This document shows positions 15,601 through 23,019 of a stretch of 64,000 nt of DNA, one piece after another. The notes beneath the pieces were generated by a model. That model saw only the letters and a program-made list of their open reading frames with translations. It ran no database searches and was not told the origin of the DNA. The position numbers were made by a program, and so were the translations under genes. The stretch is from Botryobacter ruber (lineage in GTDB: Bacteria; Bacteroidota; Bacteroidia; Cytophagales; Hymenobacteraceae): the NCBI RefSeq assembly GCF_003347595.2, contig NZ_QCZK02000022.1, forward strand, positions 56,820 to 120,819, written 5' to 3'. Numbering within the stretch: position 1 is the first letter of the stretch; each line of letters opens with the position of its first letter.

Positions 15601-16398
15601 TCAGATAGACATGCCTTTCTTACGGGACTTTTTCATCTCCTGCTTTTCTTCCGCTACCACATCCTGTTGCTGGCTCTTTTTCGGAGCGCTCTGCTGCTTT
15701 ACAGATTCTGCCGGTGTCACCTCCTGTTTTTGCTGAAAGGTTTCCCGCTTTACCGGTTTCATGTGCTCGTCAAACACGTTGATGGTTTTGTACTGCGGGC
15801 TGGCTTCAATGAAGCGTTTCACCTCCTGTCCCTCCTGCAGGGCTGTTACCTGCAGCGTATTTCCTTTCTGCAGGTAACGCATCATCTGCTCCTTCTGCTC
15901 GGGGTCCTGGAGTTCTTTGATGGCATACTGTTTCAGCGTTTTCTCCAGGTCAAAGCCATAGTTTTCGTGGTACTGCTTTACCTTGTGGTTGCCGTGCTGA
16001 TCCTTCTCGCCTAGGTCCAGCTGGAGCCAGGCTTTGTAAGGCTGGCCTTCTGCATTTACCAGCTCTTTATGCACCGATCGTCCGTTTAGCAGGTTGTAGG
16101 CTTCGCGGGAAGTGATGCCGCTGTTTTTGTTGACGTAAAACGTCTGCGATAACTTTTCGGCAGTGGTGTCGGGTTTGAGGGTAGCGTCGTACTTGTTAAA
16201 AAAGTACATGTCGTTTTGGTCGGACCTGCGGAAGTGCAGCGTGTAATCCATCGTGCTGTTGAAGTAGGGTTTCTGCATCTGCAGTTGAAACTCCGGCTTT
16301 TGCTCCCGCACGTTCTTTTCCAGTTCCTCGTTGAGGTTGGTGCCAAAGCCCATGTACTTGAGGCCTTCTTTCAGGTAATCCAAGTTGTTCTGGTTCAT
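15601..16398 (-). CDS. DUF3945/DUF4099-type conjugative-element protein
   Basis: A 265-residue hydrophilic protein of a kind regularly found in Bacteroidetes conjugative elements. The opening (QNNLDYLKEGLKYMGFG), the middle FRRSDQNDMYFFNKYDATL and YNLLNGRSVHKELVN, and a late HKVKQYHENYGFDLEKTL are family hallmarks. The C-terminal 60 residues are low-complexity, rich in Gln, Lys and Glu (QQSAPKKSQQQ), and likely disordered. No enzymatic motif is visible. It is read in the same direction as the tra operon, 69 bases after traN, and could be its last gene. Function unknown; a role in DNA handling during transfer is speculative. Confidence 0.7.
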   Translation of the reverse strand: MNQNNLDYLKEGLKYMGFGTNLNEELEKNVREQKPEFQLQMQKPYFNSTMDYTLHFRRSDQNDMYFFNKYDATLKPDTTAEKLSQTFYVNKNSGITSREAYNLLNGRSVHKELVNAEGQPYKAWLQLDLGEKDQHGNHKVKQYHENYGFDLEKTLKQYAIKELQDPEQKEQMMRYLQKGNTLQVTALQEGQEVKRFIEASPQYKTINVFDEHMKPVKRETFQQKQEVTPAESVKQQSAPKKSQQQDVVAEEKQEMKKSRKKGMSI

Positions 16399-16467
16399 AG
16401 GAGTAAGAATTTAAGTGGTTGAAATAGCTGTGTTGGAATTATATTCAGAGCAGCTTTTGAGTTGTGG

Positions 16468-17289
16468 TTAGAGTAGCAGGGCACACGCCTGCACCAGGTC
16501 TTTGCTCCGGATCCGGAGCTGGAGGTGCCTGCCGCCGTTCTGTTCGAAGAGCTCCACGACCAGTTCCTTTCCTTTGGTGATAGGGATTTTCTCCAAGGCA
16601 AAGACGAGTACTTTCTGGTTGCCTGCCTCCACGGTTTTCTCGTCATAGCCATAGGCATACAGCGGAATCCGCTCCTCTTCCTGCGTGGCGGTGCGCTTTA
16701 CCTGTTTGCGGTCCCGGAGGCTAAATCGGATAAAGTCCAGCTCGTAGGGAATGGAAGACTTGTTGGAGAGCACCAGCCGGTAAAAGAAAGTATTGCCCTG
16801 CACGTAGATGCCTTCCAGCGTAGCCTTTGTTTTTCCTGCTTTGTCCCTGATGCCATAGCAGTACCTGGGGTCCCCGGCCAGCAGATTCGTGATGGTTTTC
16901 AGTTGCTCCGTGTTCAGGTCCGTGTTGGTAAATACAACGGGAGCAGTATTAGTGGTGGGAGGCTCCAGTTTGAGCAGGGTGGTAGCAGGATGGTCGGCAT
17001 AACTTACTTCAAAGCTGTAGAGCCTGCCGTCGGCGGTGATGACGGTGAGGTTGGTTCCCGTGAAGCCTTTACGGGCTGCTTTTAGCTGAAGCACATTCTC
17101 TACTTTTTCGGGTACCTGCGCCAGGATATCCCGGCTGCCGCGGTCCAAGCTTTGGATGGCATGCGGAAAAACCAGGGTGGTCGTCTTCTGGTAAGTTAGC
17201 TCCAGAGCTTTGGGGTGTAGGTCCTGTGCGAATGCGTTTAGCTGCAGTAAAAGCAGGCACAGGAAAGGAAGGAGGATGTTCTTTTTCAT
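16468..17289 (-). CDS. traN: conjugative transfer protein TraN (DUF4138, VirB9-like)
   Basis: A secreted protein of 273 residues with a clear signal peptide (hydrophobic LLPFLCLLLLQLNAFAQ, cleavage after AFA). TraN in Bacteroidetes elements is thought to be the VirB9-like outer-membrane-side part of the type IV secretion channel, working with TraM. Features seen are a strand-rich N-terminal domain with KTTTLVFPHAIQSLDRGS, typical of TraN, and a C-terminal domain with LVLSNKSSIPYELDFIRF. It lies 41 bases downstream of traM in the tra operon. Confidence 0.85.
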   Translation of the reverse strand: MKKNILLPFLCLLLLQLNAFAQDLHPKALELTYQKTTTLVFPHAIQSLDRGSRDILAQVPEKVENVLQLKAARKGFTGTNLTVITADGRLYSFEVSYADHPATTLLKLEPPTTNTAPVVFTNTDLNTEQLKTITNLLAGDPRYCYGIRDKAGKTKATLEGIYVQGNTFFYRLVLSNKSSIPYELDFIRFSLRDRKQVKRTATQEEERIPLYAYGYDEKTVEAGNQKVLVFALEKIPITKGKELVVELFEQNGGRHLQLRIRSKDLVQACALLL

Positions 17290-17330
17290 GATGCGATGAG
17301 TTTAAGTGTGAAACAAGAAATAAATTGAGA

Positions 17331-18665
17331 CTACCGGCGGATGCTCTGGTCACGGAGCAGGAGGCGGTGACCGGCGTTGACGGTGACTTTTAGTTGCCGG
17401 ACCTTCCTGCTCAAAAGGCCTTTGACGGCATCGATACCGGCACTGGCTGCCTGGGCACCGATACTCGGGTTGAGCGTAGAAAGCTGCAGGCTTTGGTTGA
17501 TAGCATGGTCAGCTCCCTGTTTGGCGGCATTGCGGGTGAGGGCGCCTGGGATGTAAAGCCCTTCCTGCCCGTCCAGGTCATAAACCGCCAGGGCAACCGG
17601 AAGTACCGCATCACGGATGAGCACCGACGTTACCTCGATGTGCAAACGCTCCCCGTTTAACCGGCAGGTACCGTAAAGGAGACTTCCTTTGGCTACCCGC
17701 CTTCCGTTCAGGTACACATCCTGGAGCAGGCGCATCTTTACGGTGGCTCCGGCCGTCAGTGTCTTTGTCTGGTGAATGACTGCTTCCAATACATTTCCTG
17801 CTTCACCCGCACTGGCTTTTTGGTGCTTGTCTTCCAGTCCATAGAAAGCATTGCTTGTTTGATGAGCGGGTGTGAACATACTTTCCGAATTGTCCGGCTG
17901 TGATGGAGATGCCGGATTGGGCGTGCCGTGAAAGGTTGATTCCAACAAGGTTATGTCGGCTTGCGCAGGGGAGACCTGCAGGGCAAAAGTCTGCTGCTGC
18001 TTTCCCGGGGCCTCCTGTGCCAGCCGCTGCTTTACCCGCTCCGGGTGCTGGATATCGAGGATGCGTTCGAGCATATTTTCCAGCTGCTGCATCTCCGGGT
18101 CATTCCCAACGGTACCGTTGCTGCCCATGCGTTGCATCATTGTTTCCAGCCGGTCCACATCCTCTTTGAAGCGGTTGTTACCTGGTGCAGGAAGACTGGC
18201 AGTAGCTGGCGGTTTTCGCTGCCTTGCTTCCTGTTGGAGAGGCGTTGGCTGTATCGCTTTTTCCAGCTGGGCCAGTTTCTGGTTTATTTTTTCTTCCTGC
18301 GGATCAGCAAAGGCAATGGTGGCAGTGGCTGTTGTATCCGCCGTCAGCTGGAGTTGATTTTCTACACCGTCCGTCTTGAATCCCATCCGCTGCAACAGCA
18401 GAGAAGTTCCTGCATCGGATAGCTGCCGGGCTTTCTGCCGGGCCTGGTCGTAGTGGCTGAGCTTGTCCTGTTGCTGCTTTTTGAGCTGCGCTTCGGGCAG
18501 CTGCAGGTTGAGTCCCTTTTGCCCGGCCTGGGCAGTTGCTGCTGCCGTAGCGCCCCTGCCTCCGCCCAGGTTCCAGAAGGCCAGGACCAGAAAGGGGAAT
18601 ACCAGCAGTGGGAGCACCATCAAAAATTTACGCCTGCGCAAAAATGCTTCTGAGTGTGTTTTCAT
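17331..18665 (-). CDS. traM: conjugative transfer protein TraM (VirB10-like)
   Basis: A 444-residue inner-membrane-anchored protein. A short basic cytoplasmic head is followed by one membrane helix (about 13-33), a long Gln/Ala/Pro-rich periplasmic region, and a C-terminal beta-domain (about 300-440) with KTLTAGATVKMRLLQDV, RRVAKGSLLYG and LAVYDLDGQEGLYIPG. This is the architecture of VirB10/TraM channel scaffolds, which span the periplasm. It follows traL after seven bases. Length agrees with TraM of known Bacteroidetes elements (about 440 residues). Confidence 0.88.
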   Translation of the reverse strand: MKTHSEAFLRRRKFLMVLPLLVFPFLVLAFWNLGGGRGATAAATAQAGQKGLNLQLPEAQLKKQQQDKLSHYDQARQKARQLSDAGTSLLLQRMGFKTDGVENQLQLTADTTATATIAFADPQEEKINQKLAQLEKAIQPTPLQQEARQRKPPATASLPAPGNNRFKEDVDRLETMMQRMGSNGTVGNDPEMQQLENMLERILDIQHPERVKQRLAQEAPGKQQQTFALQVSPAQADITLLESTFHGTPNPASPSQPDNSESMFTPAHQTSNAFYGLEDKHQKASAGEAGNVLEAVIHQTKTLTAGATVKMRLLQDVYLNGRRVAKGSLLYGTCRLNGERLHIEVTSVLIRDAVLPVALAVYDLDGQEGLYIPGALTRNAAKQGADHAINQSLQLSTLNPSIGAQAASAGIDAVKGLLSRKVRQLKVTVNAGHRLLLRDQSIRR

Positions 18666-18672
18666 GGTCTGT

Positions 18673-19029
18673 TCATTTTTTAAGTGGATGATAATTCTGA
18701 AGATTAAGGCTGTCCCGGAAGTCCGGCTGTGCTAAGCGGAGACTATCTGGAAAGCTGCAGGGAAGGTTGTTTACTGTCTGCTGCTTTTGCTCCGGCCACA
18801 TCCCCTTTACCAGCAGCCAGAGGCAGGTACTGCCGAAGAGAAGACAGAAGAGCAGTAGCGCAGCCATTTTGGCCCGTATGGGAAGCCTCTCATAGCTATT
18901 GCTGCAGTACTTAGCCAGCTGCTTTTGCCGCTTGACAATGGCTGTGGCAATGACACCGGCAGCCTTATCTGTGGCATTGTTTTTTCCTGGTGATTTTGTG
19001 CTATCGGAATGTTTGCGGAACAGCAGCAT
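18673..19029 (-). CDS. traL: small membrane transfer protein at the TraL position
   Basis: An 118-residue protein with a basic N-terminal half and one membrane helix (AALLLFCLLFGSTCLWLLV), ending in a short periplasmic tail. Sequence identity to known TraL cannot be claimed by eye. The order traK - this gene - traM and the size and topology match TraL. The ATG at 19029 lies just across the traK stop (overlapping by a few bases of frame), and the longer open frame upstream runs inside traK and is not needed. Confidence 0.65.
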   Translation of the reverse strand: MLLFRKHSDSTKSPGKNNATDKAAGVIATAIVKRQKQLAKYCSNSYERLPIRAKMAALLLFCLLFGSTCLWLLVKGMWPEQKQQTVNNLPCSFPDSLRLAQPDFRDSLNLQNYHPLKK

Positions 19030-19031
19030 GG

Positions 19032-19649
19032 CTAGCGGTTTTGGGTGTGCAGGTCCTTGTTTTCCAGCGTCGTCCACCGCTCGAGTATAAAGCCGTGCGG
19101 GTTGTTGTCCGAGCGGGAAACACTGCGCAGGTAGCCTTCGGTCACGAGGCTGCGGCGCAGGATGGAGGTGGCGCGGATAAGCTTTTGGTGGGCATAGCAG
19201 CGGAAGTAGTAGGGATACTGCCCCGTGTCCACCTGCACGCTGTCCACGGTTATTTCCTGGCTGATATTGCCCGAAATGAGGCCCGAGATATAGCCGCTCT
19301 CGTGCAGGTTGTCGTAGGCGCGTTTGGCCGAAGCGTCGGCCAGGTACAGGGCCTTGCGCATGTTGGCTTCGATCACCTGGTCGTCGGGGTCGAGCGTGAA
19401 GAAGTAGTGGTGGAAGATGCGCACATGGTCCCGCGCCTCCACCGGAATATTCTCACGGCGGCCGGTGGAGAAAGCTTCTAATGCCTTGTCCCCGGCCAGC
19501 ACGTAGATCCGTTCCTGCGCGGCCTGCACCTGCTCATAGCTCAGGTAAACAGCAATGCAGCTCACAATCGTGCAGGCGATTAAGAAAAGGAGGCTGAATG
19601 CGCGGATGTGGCGGAAGGCGCTGTCGATGTTTTGGAGTTGTCTGAACAT
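19032..19649 (-). CDS. traK: conjugative transfer protein TraK (VirB8-like)
   Basis: A 205-residue protein with a short cytoplasmic N-terminus, one membrane helix (about 16-36) and a periplasmic domain, the layout of VirB8/TraK assembly factors. The opening FRQLQNIDSAFRHIRAFSLL and the following YEQVQAAQERIYVLAGDKALEA are strongly TraK-like. ATG 19649 is the family start; the open frame back to 19691 adds an unlikely leader. It sits between traJ and traL. Confidence 0.88.
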   Translation of the reverse strand: MFRQLQNIDSAFRHIRAFSLLFLIACTIVSCIAVYLSYEQVQAAQERIYVLAGDKALEAFSTGRRENIPVEARDHVRIFHHYFFTLDPDDQVIEANMRKALYLADASAKRAYDNLHESGYISGLISGNISQEITVDSVQVDTGQYPYYFRCYAHQKLIRATSILRRSLVTEGYLRSVSRSDNNPHGFILERWTTLENKDLHTQNR

Positions 19650-19690
19650 AGCGGTATTGCGTTTGATAGTACAGTAAGTGTGTGTCAGCA

Positions 19691-20929
19691 TTACCAGGAA
19701 TCTCCGGAAAGACGCCCGTGCTGGTAGCTGTCTGTTGGCGAATTACTGGAGTTGGTACTGTCATTCGAACCGGAGGGAGGAGCATAACCGCCGCTGTGCC
19801 CGGCAAAGCCCTGCACGAGGCTGCTGGCTCCATGGCCCATGGCACCGGCGGCATAGCTGAGCCCGGTGCCCACGGTCGAGGTACCGGCCTGGCTGGTGGT
19901 GTGGAGCAGGTTGGTCACCTTCATCAGCAGGGCATTGCCCCCGCCGGCATGGATGATGTAGTTGGCGACATTGGGCACGGTAAAGTAGCCCACGATGCCG
20001 ATGAGCATAAATATGAGGTAAGCCGTATCGGTGGAGCTGAAGAAGGTATTGCCGTTGCTTTCCACCTGGCCGATGTCGATGCGGAGCATGTTCTCCTGTA
20101 TTTTGGCGATGATGCTGCCAAAGATGTTGGCCACCGGCAGCCACATGTACACGTTCACGTAGCGGGCAATCCAGACGGTGAGCGTATGCTGGAAGCCATC
20201 GAAGACGGCAAAGCCGAACACCAGCGGTCCCAGGATGCCGAGCACGATGAGGTAAAAGGTGCGGATGGTGTTGATGCAGAGCGAGGCAGCTTCAAAGAGC
20301 AGCTGCAGTACTTCCGACAGCCACTGCTTGATGGAATGGCGGAAGCTGAAGGAGAATTTGGCCATGGCAAACTTCATGTCGTTGCCGATGCTTTCAAGCA
20401 AACCTTCCCCGGCGCCCGAGGGGTCGTCCGGGTGCGTGTACTGGTACCACTTCTCCCGGTTGCCGCTGCCATCGGGCCCCATGTACATTTGCCAGGCATC
20501 CGAGTCCTGGATGGCCGCCTCTTTCCGTTGCAGGAGCACGGCAATGGCCTGGTTGGAGCCTTCCACCATGGCAGAGGTGGCCGTAACGGTTGGCTGCAGC
20601 ACCCCGTTCAGCAGCGAAAGCACCGCCGGGAAGAGCAGGATGGCCAGGCCCAGGGCAAAAGGACGCAGCAGCGGGTAAAAGTCCACCGGCTCGGCATTGG
20701 CCAGATGGCGCCACACGCGGGAAGCGATGTACCAGAGGGCGGCAAAGCCTGCCAGGCCACGCCCCACGTCGATGAGCCGCTCGCAAAGCGGTATCATTTC
20801 CTGGTAAAGACTCTCGAGTACCTTGTGCAGGCTGTGCATATTATTAGCCACGCCCTGCGCTTGCACATTATCCGGCAACAGGAGCGCCAGCACTACCAGC
20901 GGCAAGAAATAGAAGAACTGCTTTTTCAT
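19691..20929 (-). CDS. traJ: conjugative transfer protein TraJ (VirB6-like)
   Basis: A 413-residue polytopic membrane protein with a signal-like first helix (FFYFLPLVVLALLLP..VQAQ) and at least six further hydrophobic segments. It should form part of the inner-membrane complex of the transfer channel, equivalent to VirB6. TraJ-like landmarks are the LIDVGRGLAGFAALWYI segment, the FALGLAILLFPAVLSLLNGVL helix and the GPLVFGFAVFDGFQHTL loop. The C-terminal 60 residues are Gly/Ser-rich. ATG 20929 precedes the leader peptide; the longer open frame overlaps the upstream gene. The plus strand carries a long accidental open frame opposite it. Confidence 0.88.
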   Translation of the reverse strand: MKKQFFYFLPLVVLALLLPDNVQAQGVANNMHSLHKVLESLYQEMIPLCERLIDVGRGLAGFAALWYIASRVWRHLANAEPVDFYPLLRPFALGLAILLFPAVLSLLNGVLQPTVTATSAMVEGSNQAIAVLLQRKEAAIQDSDAWQMYMGPDGSGNREKWYQYTHPDDPSGAGEGLLESIGNDMKFAMAKFSFSFRHSIKQWLSEVLQLLFEAASLCINTIRTFYLIVLGILGPLVFGFAVFDGFQHTLTVWIARYVNVYMWLPVANIFGSIIAKIQENMLRIDIGQVESNGNTFFSSTDTAYLIFMLIGIVGYFTVPNVANYIIHAGGGNALLMKVTNLLHTTSQAGTSTVGTGLSYAAGAMGHGASSLVQGFAGHSGGYAPPSGSNDSTNSSNSPTDSYQHGRLSGDSW

Positions 20930-20960
20930 GGCATGCATGTTTAGTTGTTTTGCGGATTGC

Positions 20961-21614
20961 TTACTTCTCCAGTCCGTACACTTTCTGCAGCACCTGCACT
21001 TCCTGCAGCTCCCGGTTCCGTTGCAGGGCCAGCAGGGTTGCCTGCCGGTTGAAGTGGCGCAGGAATACGAGCCGCTCCTGCATCCTGGCATAGATGCGGT
21101 CGATGGCCTGCATTCGTTCCCCGTCGCTCATGCGCAACTCCCCGGCCGTGAGGATGAGCGTGAGCTCGTCGAGCAGGCGCAGGCTTTGTTGAGAGAGGCT
21201 GCCGTACACCGCGCTGAGGTAGCTGAGTTCGTCGGGCGAAAAGCTGCCGTGCCGGCGAAAGCGGTTGTAGGCGCTTTTGTATTCGGAGAGGATACTTTTC
21301 TGGCAGCTGATGATATCGGCCACCCGCTTGTAGTCCCGCACCGCCGGGTTTACCGCCAGGAGCCCGTCCAGGAAAGTCTCGTGCAGGCTGAAGTTTCCTT
21401 CCGAGAGGGAGACGATGGTGCCGTAACCCTTGCTGATGAGTTCGTAGCCCTGTTTCATGTCCGAGAGGATCTGGCGGAGCTGGTCGAGCTTCTGCACGTT
21501 GAGCAGGAGTTGCTGTATTTCCGCCTCCTGTGCTTTTGCCCGCTGTGGTTGTAGCAGGCCTATCACCATAACCAGCAAAAAGCTGAATGGAATAAGTTGC
21601 TTTATCCTTTTCAT
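20961..21614 (-). CDS. TraI/TerB-like secreted helical protein, paralogue 3
   Basis: A 217-residue exported protein: signal peptide (IPFSFLLVMVIGLLQP..AKAQ), then an almost all-helical body with MKQGYELISKGYGTIVSL and a closing VYGLEK. It shares this plan with the two genes directly upstream: signal peptide, a heptad-like helix, a KR-V-adIIs..kSIL segment, an M-s-DgeRm segment near the end, and a final YGL/YGI. The three appear to be divergent duplicates of the TraI (DUF4141) class. Role in the secretion channel is unknown; the family is periplasmic and coiled-coil rich. It lies 31 bases before traJ. Confidence 0.72.
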   Translation of the reverse strand: MKRIKQLIPFSFLLVMVIGLLQPQRAKAQEAEIQQLLLNVQKLDQLRQILSDMKQGYELISKGYGTIVSLSEGNFSLHETFLDGLLAVNPAVRDYKRVADIISCQKSILSEYKSAYNRFRRHGSFSPDELSYLSAVYGSLSQQSLRLLDELTLILTAGELRMSDGERMQAIDRIYARMQERLVFLRHFNRQATLLALQRNRELQEVQVLQKVYGLEK

Positions 21615-21626
21615 AGTTTGGAGATG

Positions 21627-22265
21627 TTAGGGTATGCCATAGAATGCTTTGCCTGTTTTTGCTTCGCGAATTTCCTTTGCCCGCTGCAGGGCCAGTGCCT
21701 GTGCTTCGCGGAGAAAGGCCTGCGTAAACTGCTGCTTGTCCCCCATGGCGTGGTAAAGCGCTTCCAGTTGCCGGAGCCGCTCGTCATCTGTCATCTCCAG
21801 CGCATTGGAAGAAAGCACCAGCCAGAGCGTTTCCAGGTCCTGCAGGCAAGCCTGTAGCAGCGCTGCCTTCACCTGTTCCAGGTAAGCGAGCTCTGTATGC
21901 AGTAGGTGGTTCTCCTTCCGTAAGGCCTGTAGCGTCTGCTCAAAATGGCGAAGAATACCCGCCTGCAGGGAGAGGATAGCGGCTACCCGTGCACTGTTGC
22001 CGATAGCGGGATTTACTACTTGGAGGGAGCCAAAAAAGGCCTGGTGCAGGCCGAGGTCGCCGTTCTTGATCTGCTGCACGGTGTTGATCCCATAGCCGAC
22101 TAGCTCGTAGCCTTGCCGCAGGGTACCGGCATATGCCTGTAAGGCTGCGATCTGCTGCACCAGGTATTCCCTTTTGGTTTTCTTCTGCCGGAACCACTCG
22201 TCGAATGTCTGCGCCCGGCAACTCAGGCCGGTCAGCAAAAGGAGACTGAAGAGGAGTAGTTTCAT
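21627..22265 (-). CDS. TraI-like secreted helical protein, paralogue 2
   Basis: A 212-residue protein with a signal peptide (LLLFSLLLLTGLSCRAQ; the Cys could be a lipobox-like site, but SCRAQ is also a normal cleavage context). The body is helical: RQGYELVGYGINTVQQI matches the equivalent QGYEL..GYGTI of the next gene, NPAIGNSARVAAILSLQ matches NPAVRDYKRVADIISCQ, and EMTDDERLRQLEALY matches RMSDGERMQAIDRIY. It ends FYGIP. It is clearly a tandem paralogue of 20961-21614. Neighbouring spacers are 12 and 35 bases. Confidence 0.72.
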   Translation of the reverse strand: MKLLLFSLLLLTGLSCRAQTFDEWFRQKKTKREYLVQQIAALQAYAGTLRQGYELVGYGINTVQQIKNGDLGLHQAFFGSLQVVNPAIGNSARVAAILSLQAGILRHFEQTLQALRKENHLLHTELAYLEQVKAALLQACLQDLETLWLVLSSNALEMTDDERLRQLEALYHAMGDKQQFTQAFLREAQALALQRAKEIREAKTGKAFYGIP

Positions 22266-22300
22266 CGTTTTTCTGGTTTGTTCATTATGACAATGGTGGC

Positions 22301-22984
22301 TTAGTCAAGGCCATAAAGGCTTCGGACCGTTTGCAGGTTATTCCGCTGTTTGGCCCGCTGCAGGCTCAGCTGCACGTTTTGGGCGTTGAACTCCCTGAGG
22401 TCACTGTAGTTCTGCTCCAGCCGGTCGGCCGCCAACTCGATAAGTTCCAGCCGGGCGGCATCACTCATCTGGGTGGAAAAGGCATTTACCAGCAGCAGTA
22501 CCTGGTCCAGGTTTTCTGCGCTCGCTTCCAGGATGCCATTGTACACGCGCTGCATAAAGTCCAGCTCGGCAGGCGTGAAGTTCCGGTCCTGGCGGAAGAG
22601 TGCAAAGGAGCGTTTGTACTCGGCTACCAGGGCTGCCTGTGTTTCGATGATGTCGCGCACCCGCTGGTAATAGGCGATAGCGGCTTTTACCTTCCAGAGC
22701 TCCTGGTAATAGTCGTCGTAGAGCTGGCGCTGCCGCTCGGTCCACTCCGCTATCTCGGTAAGGCGCAGCTCGGAGAGCTTGTTTTCGAGCACCTTCTGGG
22801 CGTTCTGCAGCCAGATGGTCTGGTTCTGCAGGCGCTGTACCTGCAGGTCCAGGGCCACAATCACTTTCGTGACGCCCGCTTTAATGGCTGCCATAATCGG
22901 GTCCTGCGCCTGCGCCGGTTGGTGCAAACCGGCTGCAGCTATAAGCAGCAGGGAAAGGAGTGTGCGTAGTAGAAACTTTTTCAT
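22301..22984 (-). CDS. traI: TraI (DUF4141) family protein, paralogue 1
   Basis: A 227-residue exported protein, and the one of the three that best fits TraI/DUF4141: signal peptide ending in QAQ, then IMAAIKAGVTKVIVALDLQ, LQNQTIWLQNAQKVLENKLSE and a Trp/Tyr-rich YDDYYQELWKVK. Its second half follows the shared plan (RVRDIIETQAALVAEYKRSF; QMSDAARLELIELAADRL; SLYGLD at the end). TraI proteins are thought to sit in the periplasm as part of the conjugation apparatus. It directly follows traG (35 bases). Confidence 0.78.
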   Translation of the reverse strand: MKKFLLRTLLSLLLIAAAGLHQPAQAQDPIMAAIKAGVTKVIVALDLQVQRLQNQTIWLQNAQKVLENKLSELRLTEIAEWTERQRQLYDDYYQELWKVKAAIAYYQRVRDIIETQAALVAEYKRSFALFRQDRNFTPAELDFMQRVYNGILEASAENLDQVLLLVNAFSTQMSDAARLELIELAADRLEQNYSDLREFNAQNVQLSLQRAKQRNNLQTVRSLYGLD

Positions 22985-23019
22985 CGTATTGCTAAAGACT
23001 GATGTTGCTTTATTGCTCT

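Noticed and set aside
15601..16398. Relaxase
   Set aside because: No HUH or Tyr-based nicking motif is visible; the sequence fits DUF3945-type proteins.
19682..20944. 420-codon open frame on the plus strand
   Set aside because: It lies wholly opposite traJ, has His/Gly-rich low-information sequence and no family pattern; it is a shadow of a GC-rich gene.
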